A DNA stretch of 35,035 nucleotides from Lachnospiraceae bacterium (GCA_029067805.1 JAIEDW010000258.1:1-35035); one strand, 5' to 3'; shown: positions 8,255-15,790, counted from the stretch's first letter. Numbers and translations are program-made. The notes: generated by a model from the letters alone, not told the origin.

Positions 8255-9529
8255 ATGAAAAAAGTCTGTGCAATAGCGGGAACAATTATGGATCCTTCTA
8301 ATCCGAGACAGAGTATTAAACAATTAAGAACGGTAGGAATCGAAGAAATTATGTTCGATTTTAGCCTTTTCGTATCAGCAGAGGGACTGCTAATCGATAG
8401 ATATGGGGAAGAACCAAAGTTTAAACCTGCATTGGCGAAGAAATACTATGAGAAAGTTATTGGGCAGTTGACTGATTTTGAATTTCTACCTTCCATAGCG
8501 AGACTTCCATTTCTTAATGTGATGTTGAGTGCAAAGAATAAGTGTTATGAATATACAGATTTAAATGAACTGATATTACGTATTAACAGGGACTGTATCG
8601 TAGCTTGCGAGGAAATTGGCTGCAAAAATATAATTATTCAACCGCTGTTCGCTGGTATAGAGAGAGGAAAAGAATGGAAAGTAAACCGAAATTTTTATTT
8701 GGAGCTTGCTTCAGCATGTAGAAAAAAAGATACGAGACTATTACTAATTAATCAGTGTCAGAATCATAACGGACATTTTGTGCGCGGTGTTTGTTCTGAA
8801 GGATTTGAAGCGGCACAGTGGATTGATGAGCTTAACAAGGAAGTTGCAATGGAGCGTTTTGGATTTTGCCTTGATATTGGAAATTGCAATCTCTGCGGAC
8901 TGAATATGCAGGGGATGATTAAGGAACTGAGCGGAAGAATCCAGGCGGTCATTCTTACGGAAAATGATGGACGAAATATGGCTAAATTACTTCCGTTTAC
9001 GAGTGCGTACGGAAGACAATCCGTTCTGGACTGGCTTAGTGTGATTAGGGGACTTAGAGAACTGTCATATGACGGATATCTGATTTTGGAAACAGTGGAT
9101 ACTACAGTATCTTTTTCGCCGCTTTTACAGCCGTATTTATTTCCGATATATAATGCGCTTCTTGATTATTTTGAAATGCAGATTAGCATTGAGAAGGACT
9201 TAAAAAGGTATGAGCATATCGCACTTTTTGGAGCAGGGAATATGTGCCGCAATTATATGAAGTGTTATGGAGAAAAGTATCCTCCTCTTTTTACTTGCGA
9301 TAATAATTCCAAGCTGTGGAATACGGAATTTGAAGGGCTAAAAGTGAAATCACCGGAGGAATTAAGAAGTCTTCCGGAAAACAGTGGTGTGATTATCTGT
9401 AATATTTTTTATCGTGAGATAGAGGAACAATTGCGGGGAATGGGAATTAAAAACATTGGCTATTTCAATGATGAGTATATGCCATCGTTTTATTTTGACA
9501 GATTGAAGAGGGAAGAAGATGATGATTGA
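8255..9529 (+). CDS. TIM-barrel sugar isomerase-like protein, metal site lost, with C-terminal Rossmann-like module
   Basis: 424 residues from ATG 8255, which has GAGG six bases upstream; the earlier in-frame TTG at 8231 lacks one. Residues ~1–300 resemble the xylose isomerase-like/AP endonuclease 2 barrel and align with the next protein: FGFCLDIGNCNLCGLN against LGFCFDTGHANLVGID, and ENDGRN against DNDGIS. The metal ligands are not kept. The Glu of the partner's CIENLYD is Ile165 here, its DTGH His is Asn210, and its HIH histidines are Ile233 and Thr235; only Asp207 and Glu279 remain. Residues ~318–408 are the shared module (IALFGAGNMCRNYM, then CDNNSKLWNTEFEG). It is probably a non-catalytic or repurposed barrel acting with its neighbour, to which it is coupled by an 11-base overlap. 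Confidence 0.75.
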   Translation: MKKVCAIAGTIMDPSNPRQSIKQLRTVGIEEIMFDFSLFVSAEGLLIDRYGEEPKFKPALAKKYYEKVIGQLTDFEFLPSIARLPFLNVMLSAKNKCYEYTDLNELILRINRDCIVACEEIGCKNIIIQPLFAGIERGKEWKVNRNFYLELASACRKKDTRLLLINQCQNHNGHFVRGVCSEGFEAAQWIDELNKEVAMERFGFCLDIGNCNLCGLNMQGMIKELSGRIQAVILTENDGRNMAKLLPFTSAYGRQSVLDWLSVIRGLRELSYDGYLILETVDTTVSFSPLLQPYLFPIYNALLDYFEMQISIEKDLKRYEHIALFGAGNMCRNYMKCYGEKYPPLFTCDNNSKLWNTEFEGLKVKSPEELRSLPENSGVIICNIFYREIEEQLRGMGIKNIGYFNDEYMPSFYFDRLKREEDDD

Positions 9530-10469
9530 TATCGGAGTTCAGACAAATAACGTTGTCAATGACACGCATCCGGAGGAAGGCTTTGCACAGTTAAAGCGTG
9601 CCGGTTTTTCCTGTGCGGATTTCAGTTTAAACGGATATCTTTTGAATACATCGCTTTATCGGTCTGAATTAAATGGCTTTTTTGACCAGTCAGTTCAGGA
9701 GTTAGAGCAGTTCTTTGCTCCACATAAGCAAGGCGCGGCGGCCGCAGGAATTACAATAAATCAAATGCATATGCCGTATCCAATTTACGTACCAAATGCT
9801 GACAAAGAAATCAATGATTATTTGTGGAATCAGATGGCACCTAAAAGCATGGCAATATGCCGTTATTTGGACTGTAAATATATCGTAATACATGGTTTTA
9901 AACTGGCACATTTTCTGGGTTCGGAAGAATTAGAGTGGCAGGAAACAGCGAAATTTATTGATACAATTGCTCCGTTGGCAAAGGAAATGGGAATTACCAT
10001 ATGCATCGAAAATCTATATGACAGCATAGGCGGTCATCTTGTAGAAGGACCATGTTGTAATGTAAGAAAAGCGGTAGAGCGTATTGATGACTTTAATGAA
10101 AAATACGGTGCAGAGGTTTTGGGATTTTGCTTTGATACGGGTCATGCAAATCTTGTCGGGATAGACTTTGAGAATTTTATCACAATGCTTGGCGATCGGC
10201 TCAAGGTTTTACATATCCATGATAATGACGGTATTTCGGATTTACATCAGATACCGTTCACATTTACAATGACAAGGGAGAATAAGCCATCGACCGATTG
10301 GGATGGATTTATCAGAGGGCTTAGAAACATTAAATTTGATAAGGTGTTGAGCTTTGAAACAGCCCCTGTGCTTACGGCATTTCCGGAAGTCATGAAGCAG
10401 GATGTATTGGGTTTTATTGCAAATATTGGCAGATACTTTTCGGAGAAAGTTGAAAATATAGTTTTATAA
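9519..10469 (+). CDS. sugar phosphate isomerase/epimerase (TIM barrel)
   Basis: 316 residues of the xylose isomerase-like TIM-barrel family (IolE/IolI/hydroxypyruvate isomerase relatives). These metal-dependent enzymes interconvert keto- and aldo-sugars or epimerise sugar acids. The expected ligands are visible: Glu164 in ICIENLYD, Asp206 and His209 in CFDTGHAN, His232/His234 in HIHDNDG and Glu280 in LSFETAP. Unlike the preceding paralogue it lacks the Rossmann-like tail. It starts 11 bases before the previous stop (tandem ATGATG at 9519) and is the last gene of the glycan locus, ending just before a terminator. Presumably it supplies or modifies a sugar precursor for the glycan; the substrate cannot be read from sequence. 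Confidence 0.82.
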   Translation: MMIDIGVQTNNVVNDTHPEEGFAQLKRAGFSCADFSLNGYLLNTSLYRSELNGFFDQSVQELEQFFAPHKQGAAAAGITINQMHMPYPIYVPNADKEINDYLWNQMAPKSMAICRYLDCKYIVIHGFKLAHFLGSEELEWQETAKFIDTIAPLAKEMGITICIENLYDSIGGHLVEGPCCNVRKAVERIDDFNEKYGAEVLGFCFDTGHANLVGIDFENFITMLGDRLKVLHIHDNDGISDLHQIPFTFTMTRENKPSTDWDGFIRGLRNIKFDKVLSFETAPVLTAFPEVMKQDVLGFIANIGRYFSEKVENIVL

Positions 10470-10488
10470 AGAGGGTTTTATGAAACAG

Positions 10489-10526
10489 AGGTGGAGCTTA
10501 GATCAAAAGCTCCACCTCATATTTTT
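10489..10526. terminator. intrinsic terminator between convergent glycan locus and asnB
   Basis: Perfect 11-base-pair stem: left arm 10489–10499 (AGGTGGAGCTT), 7-base loop, right arm 10507–10517, then a T-run at 10522–10526 on the + strand. It ends transcripts of the isomerase gene. The right arm also encodes the last codons of asnB, whose stop lies at 10498–10500. In the asnB direction the T-run is weak. Confidence 0.75.
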
Positions 10527-12351
10527 GCAGCCAATAATTGACTTGAAGCAGATATGCCAAAAGCTGTGGACCTGCCATGAGCTGCCCATAGAATGGTCTG
10601 CCATAATCGGACGGACGCTGGATAAACTCAAGCGTCTTGTCAAGACTTATCAGTTCCCGCAAAGGCGCGCGCGTGTCGGAAAGCGCTTCAATAATCGCTG
10701 TACGCAGAAGATTTTCGTATGCCGGATCATACGTCTTAGGATACGGACTCTTTTTGCGGTAAAGCACCTCTCCGGGAAGAAGTCCTTCCGCGGCGGCGCG
10801 CAGAAGTCCCTTTACAACGCCGTCCTTACATTTCATCTCCCATGGTACATTCCAGAGATACTCCACGATACGATGATCTGCAAAGGGAACGCGCGCTTCC
10901 AGTCCTGTGTGCATGCTTGTGCGGTCCATTCTGTCAAGAAGCGTCTGCATGAACCACTTTAAATTCAGATAAGAAATTTCCCTTCTGCGCTGTTCGGTAT
11001 TCGTTTCTCCTTGCAGCAAAGGTGTTTCTGAAATGGTCTTTTGGTATGCGGCGCGCGCATATTCTTCAAGCGGAAGCAGTTTACGCACATTGTCTTTTAA
11101 GAGCATTGTGCGCGGTGCAAAGTCCATTGACCACGGAAAGCAGTCGGCGTCGAAGCATTCCTTTTTATGGAACCACGGATAGCCGCCGAAGATTTCATCG
11201 GCGCACTCACCCGTCAGTGTTACTTTATGATTTCTTGCCACTTTTTTGCAGAAGTACAGCATGGAAGCCTCCACGTCCGCCATACACGGTAGATCCCTTG
11301 CATCGACGGCTTCAAACAGATAGTCAAAAAGCTCTGCGTTGGTGCATTCAAGATACTGGTGATTGGTGCGGCAGTACGCAATCATCTTATCGACCCAGGG
11401 GCGATCTTGTGAGGGCTGGAATGCGTTTGCGCGGAAATTCTTGTCGTTATCCTTGAAATCAAAGGAATAGGTATCGAGCCGCTTTCCCTGCTTTTGCAGC
11501 TCGCTGCTACATACTGCCGTCACAAGGCTGCTGTCTACGCCGCCCGACAAAAAAGTGCAGATCGGGACATCGGAGAGCATCTGCAGCTTTATGGCATCTG
11601 TCACCAGATAACGGGTATTTTCAACGGTCTGCTCCCATGAGTCCGTGTGTGGACGACTCTCGAGCGTCCAGTATGGACATACGTGAAAATCGGAACCGTA
11701 GTATTCCAGAAAATGTCCCGGCAGCAGTTCAGATATATTTTTAAAAACACCTTTTCCATAGGTCTTTGCAGGGCCAAGACCAAATACCTCACACAAGCCT
11801 TCACGGTCAACCTGCGCTTTGAAGTCGGGAAAGCAAAGGATGCCCTTTAGCTCGGAGGAGAAGATAAGTGTGTTTCTAAAATGGGTGAAAAACAGAGGCT
11901 TCACCCCAAGCCTGTCGCGAAACAGATAAAGCTTCTTAAGTGTTTCGTCCCAAATAGCAAAAGAAAATATCCCATTTAATTTTTTGACATAGTCTGCGCC
12001 AAACAAAAGCCAGCCTATCAGAATGACTTCTGTGTCGCAGGTGGTTTTTAGTATAACACCGTTGTTTTCCAATTCCCGGCGAAGTGTGGGCATGTTATAG
12101 ATTTCGCCATTGTAGACAATTGTTGCGCATTTGTTTCCAAGCTGTCTTGTCATCGGCTGGCTGCCCAGATTCAGATCCAAAATAGAAAGACGGGTGTGGG
12201 CAAGCCCGCAGTTTCTCTCAAGAAAAAGTCCGTCATTGTCAGGACCTCTGTGTTTTTGACATTGATTCATATGCTGAAGTACGCCGTACCATCTTGACGC
12301 CTCTTCGCGAAAATTTACATTAAAGCTGCAAAAACCTGCTATACCACACAT
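10498..12351 (-). CDS. asnB: asparagine synthase (glutamine-hydrolysing)
   Basis: Makes asparagine from aspartate, glutamine and ATP in the cytosol. 617 residues, close to the ~614–632 of the Bacillus AsnB/AsnO group. The N-terminal glutaminase starts MCGIAGF with the nucleophile Cys2, followed by KHRGPDNDG and IVYNGEIYN. The synthetase domain has the PP-loop LSGGVDSSLVTAV and later GECADEIFGGYPW and EARVPFADHRIVEYLW. The start follows AAAGGA ~10 bases upstream, and the gene begins 34 bases after dpaB on the same strand, so it is probably third in a dpaA–dpaB–asnB operon. Bacillus subtilis has a sporulation-specific asparagine synthase (AsnO), and the operon context suggests a similar role here (inference). 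Confidence 0.95.
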   Translation of the reverse strand: MCGIAGFCSFNVNFREEASRWYGVLQHMNQCQKHRGPDNDGLFLERNCGLAHTRLSILDLNLGSQPMTRQLGNKCATIVYNGEIYNMPTLRRELENNGVILKTTCDTEVILIGWLLFGADYVKKLNGIFSFAIWDETLKKLYLFRDRLGVKPLFFTHFRNTLIFSSELKGILCFPDFKAQVDREGLCEVFGLGPAKTYGKGVFKNISELLPGHFLEYYGSDFHVCPYWTLESRPHTDSWEQTVENTRYLVTDAIKLQMLSDVPICTFLSGGVDSSLVTAVCSSELQKQGKRLDTYSFDFKDNDKNFRANAFQPSQDRPWVDKMIAYCRTNHQYLECTNAELFDYLFEAVDARDLPCMADVEASMLYFCKKVARNHKVTLTGECADEIFGGYPWFHKKECFDADCFPWSMDFAPRTMLLKDNVRKLLPLEEYARAAYQKTISETPLLQGETNTEQRRREISYLNLKWFMQTLLDRMDRTSMHTGLEARVPFADHRIVEYLWNVPWEMKCKDGVVKGLLRAAAEGLLPGEVLYRKKSPYPKTYDPAYENLLRTAIIEALSDTRAPLRELISLDKTLEFIQRPSDYGRPFYGQLMAGPQLLAYLLQVNYWLQKYEVELLI

Positions 12352-12385
12352 TTACCCAAGTCCTTTCATAATTGTTTTGCGTTTT

Positions 12386-12982
12386 TTAGGAATGCGTCTG
12401 ATAATCGATCAGCATAGGCTGGTACTGTTTGTGTTCCAAAGCCATTTCAAGCGTCGGGATTAAGAACTCTGTATGTGCCACAAGGGAATTTGGCTTTTTC
12501 TCATAATTGTCCTGTCCGAATGGAACAAAATAGATATTTTTACTGTTGCACAAAACGCCAATATTTTTTAGATTCATACCAAGTCCGTCGTTTGTGGAAA
12601 TTGAGATGACAAGCGGCTTGTTGTTGCGCATATGCGCCTTTGCCGCCATCAGTACTGGAGAGTCTGTTATGCCGTTTGCGAGCTTGGCGGCGGTATTTCC
12701 TGTGCAGGGAAGGATTGCAAGTACATCAAGGTACCCTTTAGGACCGATTGGTTCGGCGCCTTCTATTGAGATGATTGGCTCGCGTCCGGTGATTTCTTTT
12801 ATTTTTGTGACATATATGTCAGGTTTTCCGAAACGACTCTGAATATTCTGTGATGCGTCTGAGAGAATTGGATATATGTCCGCTCCGGCGTCTATAAGCT
12901 TTTTAAGCTCTTCAAACATTTTTTCAAATGTGCAGAATGAGCCGGTCAGGGCAATACCGACTTTTTTTCCTTTTAGATTCAT
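12386..12982 (-). CDS. dpaB: dipicolinate synthase subunit B
   Basis: Second subunit of the enzyme that converts dihydroxytetrahydrodipicolinate to dipicolinic acid, the Ca-chelating compound of the spore core; it acts in the mother cell. 198 residues, the normal SpoVFB/DpaB length. The flavoprotein-like fold opens KKVGIALTGSFCTFEKMFEE and contains ILPCTGNTAAKLANGITD, the strongest DpaB landmark, then NDGLGMNLKNIGVLCN. A GGAGG lies 9 bases before the start. It follows dpaA after 38 bases and precedes asnB by 34. Presence of both subunits argues that this organism makes DPA by the Bacillus-type synthase rather than by the Etf-based route of some clostridia. Confidence 0.95.
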   Translation of the reverse strand: MNLKGKKVGIALTGSFCTFEKMFEELKKLIDAGADIYPILSDASQNIQSRFGKPDIYVTKIKEITGREPIISIEGAEPIGPKGYLDVLAILPCTGNTAAKLANGITDSPVLMAAKAHMRNNKPLVISISTNDGLGMNLKNIGVLCNSKNIYFVPFGQDNYEKKPNSLVAHTEFLIPTLEMALEHKQYQPMLIDYQTHS

Positions 12983-13020
12983 GGTGATACCTCCGTTGTG
13001 TTGTTTTTTGGGAATAACGT

Positions 13021-13902
13021 TTATTTATTGATGTGTCGGATAACGTATTTAGAAAGCTGCTTTGCGCAGCTCTTACCGGCGTATTTTCCGGGAAGTCCAG
13101 GGCAGAAGCAAAGATTGATCCCGAGCAGTTTGGCAGCTCCGTAGTCGGCGCCGATACGGTTTGAGGCAATATCTATGATAAGGCAGTCCCTGGAGGTGCG
13201 CTCAAGGCAGTGATGATCCAGCATACATGCGGGAATTGTATTGAAAATATATTCATAGCGGAATATATTTTGATTGAGCTTCGAAAGCCGCAGCGTATGG
13301 AAGCCAAGTGCGGCTGCGTTGGCAAGCTCCGTTTCGTTTTCTGAACAGACAGTGACACAGGAATGCAGTCCGTTTAATCGGTCAGCGATTATTTTTCCGC
13401 AGCGGCCAAAACCGAGTACCAGACAGTAGCTTTTATAGAGTGTCGTGTTTTTGCGAAGAAGCGCTTCCAATATGGCGCCCTCCGCAGTCGATACGGCGTT
13501 AATAATGCTTAAGGGTTCATCCAGCATAAAATCATGACAGTATATTTCCCTTTCCTCGCAGACCGTTCTGAAACGTTCGGGGATAACGCCCGCAAAGATA
13601 ATCTGGTGTTTGTGTATACAGCGCTGAAATTCTGTTAGGGGAATTTCGTCATTGATCTTATTTTCTTCGCAGTAGATGTCTTCTCCCTTTAAAAAGGGGA
13701 TGCCGCATACTATGATATCGGTGCAGTCAAGGCATTCCCGCAAGTTGTCGGCATAATGGATTTTGGCTTTTAAATGTTCTCCGTATGTGATGTTTACCGT
13801 GTTGAAACAGATAACGCGATAGCCTTTTTTTGCAAGGTAAGGAGCCATATATGCAGTGCGGCTGTCGCCACCGATCAGAGCGATGTCGTATTTTGTCATC
13901 AT
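13021..13902 (-). CDS. dpaA: dipicolinate synthase subunit A
   Basis: Catalytic NAD(P)-binding subunit of dipicolinate synthase, acting in the mother cell late in sporulation. 293 residues, standard for SpoVFA/DpaA. The N-terminal half starts IALIGGDSRTAYMAPYLAKK, a DpaA-specific variant of the dinucleotide fold. The C-terminal half has a second Rossmann motif, LVLGFGRCGKIIADRL, and closes with CFCPGLPGKYAGKSCAKQL, typical of the family. Tandem ATG codons (13902, 13899) follow GGAGAG. A sigma-K-like promoter lies ~50 bases upstream in the region shared with the divergent Nudix gene. Confidence 0.95.
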   Translation of the reverse strand: MMTKYDIALIGGDSRTAYMAPYLAKKGYRVICFNTVNITYGEHLKAKIHYADNLRECLDCTDIIVCGIPFLKGEDIYCEENKINDEIPLTEFQRCIHKHQIIFAGVIPERFRTVCEEREIYCHDFMLDEPLSIINAVSTAEGAILEALLRKNTTLYKSYCLVLGFGRCGKIIADRLNGLHSCVTVCSENETELANAAALGFHTLRLSKLNQNIFRYEYIFNTIPACMLDHHCLERTSRDCLIIDIASNRIGADYGAAKLLGINLCFCPGLPGKYAGKSCAKQLSKYVIRHINK

Positions 13903-13937
13903 TTCTCTCCTTTGAAAAGAATAAATAGCTGTGGTTA

Positions 13938-13967
13938 TTGAAACTATATTGTAAAATATGATAAAAT
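13938..13967 (+). promoter_or_regulatory. candidate sigma-A promoter for the Nudix–cvfB pair
   Basis: TTGAAA (13938–13943), an 18-base spacer and TAAAAT (13962–13967) lie 48 bases before the Nudix start, in the divergent dpaA/Nudix region. It overlaps the sigma-K-like site of dpaA on the other strand. Spacer length is one above optimal. Confidence 0.4.
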
Positions 13968-13978
13968 GAAAAAAAAGT
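13952..13978 (-). promoter_or_regulatory. candidate sigma-K promoter for dpaA–dpaB–asnB
   Basis: On the − strand, AC (complement of 13977–13978), a 16-base spacer and CATATTTTA (complement of 13952–13960) match the Bacillus sigma-K pattern AC–N16/17–CATANNNTA. The -10 ends ~50 bases upstream of the dpaA start. spoVF is a sigma-K target in Bacillus, so position and biology agree. The motif is short and AT-rich, so a chance match cannot be excluded. Confidence 0.45.
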
Positions 13979-14014
13979 TCATAAAAACTGTTCTTTTGGA
14001 GGAAAGATCAACAT

Positions 14015-14482
14015 ATGAGAATGACAACGCTCTGTTACATAGAAAAAGACGGAAAGTATCTGATGCTTCACAGGATCAAAAAGAAAAACGATATCAGCCA
14101 TGATAAGTGGATTGGCGTAGGAGGGCACGGCGAATACGGCGAGAGTCCCGAGGAGTGTCTTCTGCGGGAAGTGCGTGAAGAAACGGGACTGACATTGACT
14201 TCCTATCGCTTTAGAAGCCTTATTACGTTTGTAAGCGATGCGTGTGAACCCGAGATGATGTGTCTTTTTTCGGCTGACGGTTTTACGGGAGCGCTTGTGG
14301 ATGAGTGCAATGAAGGAGAGCTGGTGTGGGTGGACAAGGAAAAGGTGCTTGATCTGCCGACATGGGAGGGGGATCGTCTGTTTCTGGAACCGCTGCTTGA
14401 AGGTGAGGACAGATTTTTTACGGTGAAGTGTGTTTACGAGGGCGACAGGCTGGTTAAAAATGAGATACAATTTTATGGATAG
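14015..14482 (+). CDS. Nudix hydrolase (MutT/8-oxo-dGTP diphosphatase-like)
   Basis: 155 residues. A complete Nudix box spans residues 37–59: G37-x5-E43-x7-R51-E52-V53-x-E55-E56-x-G58-L59, with catalytic metal-binding glutamates in REVREETG. The opening TTLCYIEKDGKYLMLHR is typical of the small MutT-like proteins annotated as 8-oxo-dGTP diphosphatases, which hydrolyse oxidised nucleoside triphosphates to monophosphate and pyrophosphate. Actual substrate is not determinable. The start has GGAGG at 13998–14002. It is followed after 24 bases by cvfB, probably in one transcript. Confidence 0.88.
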   Translation: MRMTTLCYIEKDGKYLMLHRIKKKNDISHDKWIGVGGHGEYGESPEECLLREVREETGLTLTSYRFRSLITFVSDACEPEMMCLFSADGFTGALVDECNEGELVWVDKEKVLDLPTWEGDRLFLEPLLEGEDRFFTVKCVYEGDRLVKNEIQFYG

Positions 14483-14506
14483 AAAAGGAAACGGAGGAAC
14501 CATACC

Positions 14507-15346
14507 ATGTTTGAATTGGGAAAAAAACAAACGCTGACAGTTGTAAAAGAGGTCGATTTTGGCATTTATCTTGCCGAGGAGCCGGAAGCTTCGGCAGACG
14601 AGCGGGTGTTGCTTCCGAAAAAACAGGTGCCGTCAGGGTGTAAAATCGGAGATGCATTGGAAGTCTTTTTATATAAGGATTCAAAGGACAGACTGATTGC
14701 GACAACCAACACGCCAAAGATTATGGTCGGTGAGGTTGGGAAGTTAAAAGTTTCACAAATTACGAAGATTGGCGCCTTTCTTGACTGGGGACTGGAAAAG
14801 GATATTCTGCTTCCATACAAAGAACAAATGGGAAAGTTCAACGAGGGCGATGACGTGCTTGTCACAATTTATGTGGATAAGAGCAGCCGTCTTGCAGCAA
14901 CGATGAATGTATACCGATGTCTGTCTACAGACAGTGGATACAAAAAAGATGATACGGTTACGGGGACAGTCTATCAGCTTCATGAGGAGATAGGGGCTTA
15001 TGTCGCCGTGGATGACCGTTATTCTGCCTTGATTCCGAAAAGGGAGCTTTTTGGAAAGATCAAAGTGGGCGATGTGGTACACGCAAGAGTTGCCGGAGTA
15101 AAAGCGGACGGAAAGCTTGATCTGTGTGTGCGCGAAAAGGCATATATCCAGATGGGAAAAGATGCAAGAAAACTGGTTGAAATTATGAATGATCTTGGCG
15201 GAGCGCTTCCGTTTACGGATAAAGCGGCCCCGGAACTGATCAGACAGGAAACGGATATGAGCAAAAACGAATTTAAGCGTGCCGTTGGAAATCTCTTAAA
15301 AAACGGTAAAATTGTGATTGAAGAAGACCGCATTCGCCTGGTGTAA
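14507..15346 (+). CDS. cvfB: CvfB-family S1-domain RNA-binding protein
   Basis: 279 residues, the usual CvfB/YitL length. It shows successive S1-like beta-barrels: residues ~1–65 (LTVVKEVDFGIYL, RVLLPKKQVP), ~70–130 (ITKIGAFLDWGLEKDILLPY) and ~145–210 (GTVYQLHEEIGAYVAVDDR). A C-terminal winged helix (~225–279, MSKNEFKRAVGNLLKNGKI) completes it. Staphylococcus CvfB binds RNA and affects virulence-factor expression; in other Firmicutes the role is a general RNA-binding one. A clear GGAGGA precedes the ATG. The gene is closed by a strong terminator directly after the stop. Confidence 0.92.
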   Translation: MFELGKKQTLTVVKEVDFGIYLAEEPEASADERVLLPKKQVPSGCKIGDALEVFLYKDSKDRLIATTNTPKIMVGEVGKLKVSQITKIGAFLDWGLEKDILLPYKEQMGKFNEGDDVLVTIYVDKSSRLAATMNVYRCLSTDSGYKKDDTVTGTVYQLHEEIGAYVAVDDRYSALIPKRELFGKIKVGDVVHARVAGVKADGKLDLCVREKAYIQMGKDARKLVEIMNDLGGALPFTDKAAPELIRQETDMSKNEFKRAVGNLLKNGKIVIEEDRIRLV

Positions 15347-15349
15347 CGA

Positions 15350-15380
15350 AAACAAAACAGCCCAAAGGGCTGTTTTGTTT
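15350..15380. terminator. perfect bidirectional intrinsic terminator
   Basis: A 14-base-pair stem (15350–15363 with 15367–15380) with loop AAA. A GGGC core is flanked by T-rich and A-rich arms, so the hairpin has a T-run in both directions. It separates cvfB (+) from yjfB (−), which converge here. Confidence 0.92.
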
Positions 15381-15404
15381 GTCCAATAAGACAATGTGCG
15401 AAGA

Positions 15405-15596
15405 CTAGACTCTGATGTCGATGTTTCCGCCAATATCGGGGTTGACAGAGCGCTCTAAAGCGGCAGAGTCCAAGATTTCCGTAACGGAGGCACCCAACGA
15501 TTCTGCCATGTCAAGTGACTTTGCGAGCATCGTGGTTCCAACATCGTTCAAAAGATTTGTCTGCGCCATATTCATAGAAAGTTTTGCGATATCCAT
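15405..15596 (-). CDS. yjfB: YjfB-family putative motility protein
   Basis: 63 residues, matching the YjfB family of small cytoplasmic proteins: opening MDIAKLSMNMAQTNLLNDVG, an amphipathic helix with KSLDMAESLG, and the family end PDIGGNIDIRV. Function is unknown, but the family is restricted to flagellated bacteria and is regarded as motility-associated. An AGGAG lies ~12 bases upstream of the ATG. A sigma-D-like promoter 45 bases upstream supports a flagellar link independently of the family name. It ends against the bidirectional terminator. Confidence 0.88.
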   Translation of the reverse strand: MDIAKLSMNMAQTNLLNDVGTTMLAKSLDMAESLGASVTEILDSAALERSVNPDIGGNIDIRV

Positions 15597-15640
15597 AGTA
15601 AGAAATCAGCTCCTTTCCTGGAAATAATATTCCAATTAGT

Positions 15641-15667
15641 ATTTCGGCTGAAAAACGGAAAAACTTA
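15641..15667 (-). promoter_or_regulatory. candidate sigma-D (FliA-type) promoter of yjfB
   Basis: On the − strand, TAAG (complement of 15664–15667), 15 bases, then GCCGAAAT (complement of 15641–15648). The sigma-D consensus is TAAA–N14-16–GCCGATAT, so each element has one mismatch and the spacing is exact. The -10 element lies 45 bases upstream of the yjfB start codon. Confidence 0.55.
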
Positions 15668-15790
15668 AATAGTGAAAAGATGCATAAAAATTTTCCGGTT
15701 TCCTATAGATTTTTTTGTAAAAATGTATTAAAATAAAAACAGATTTTGTTAATTTTGACCGACACTTTATAAAAGTAAGGAGCGTGAAAC

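Noticed and set aside
10480-10962. 160-codon + strand frame with GAGGG before its ATG
   Set aside because: It lies wholly opposite the end of asnB and its first codons are the terminator stem; the product is basic and Trp/Cys/His-rich with no recognisable fold. Judged a shadow.
15746-15773. TTGTTA–N16–TATAAA before the CdaR/PucR-type gene
   Set aside because: The predicted transcript start (~15780) would fall within the ribosome binding site (15777–15783), leaving almost no leader; probably just AT-rich sequence.
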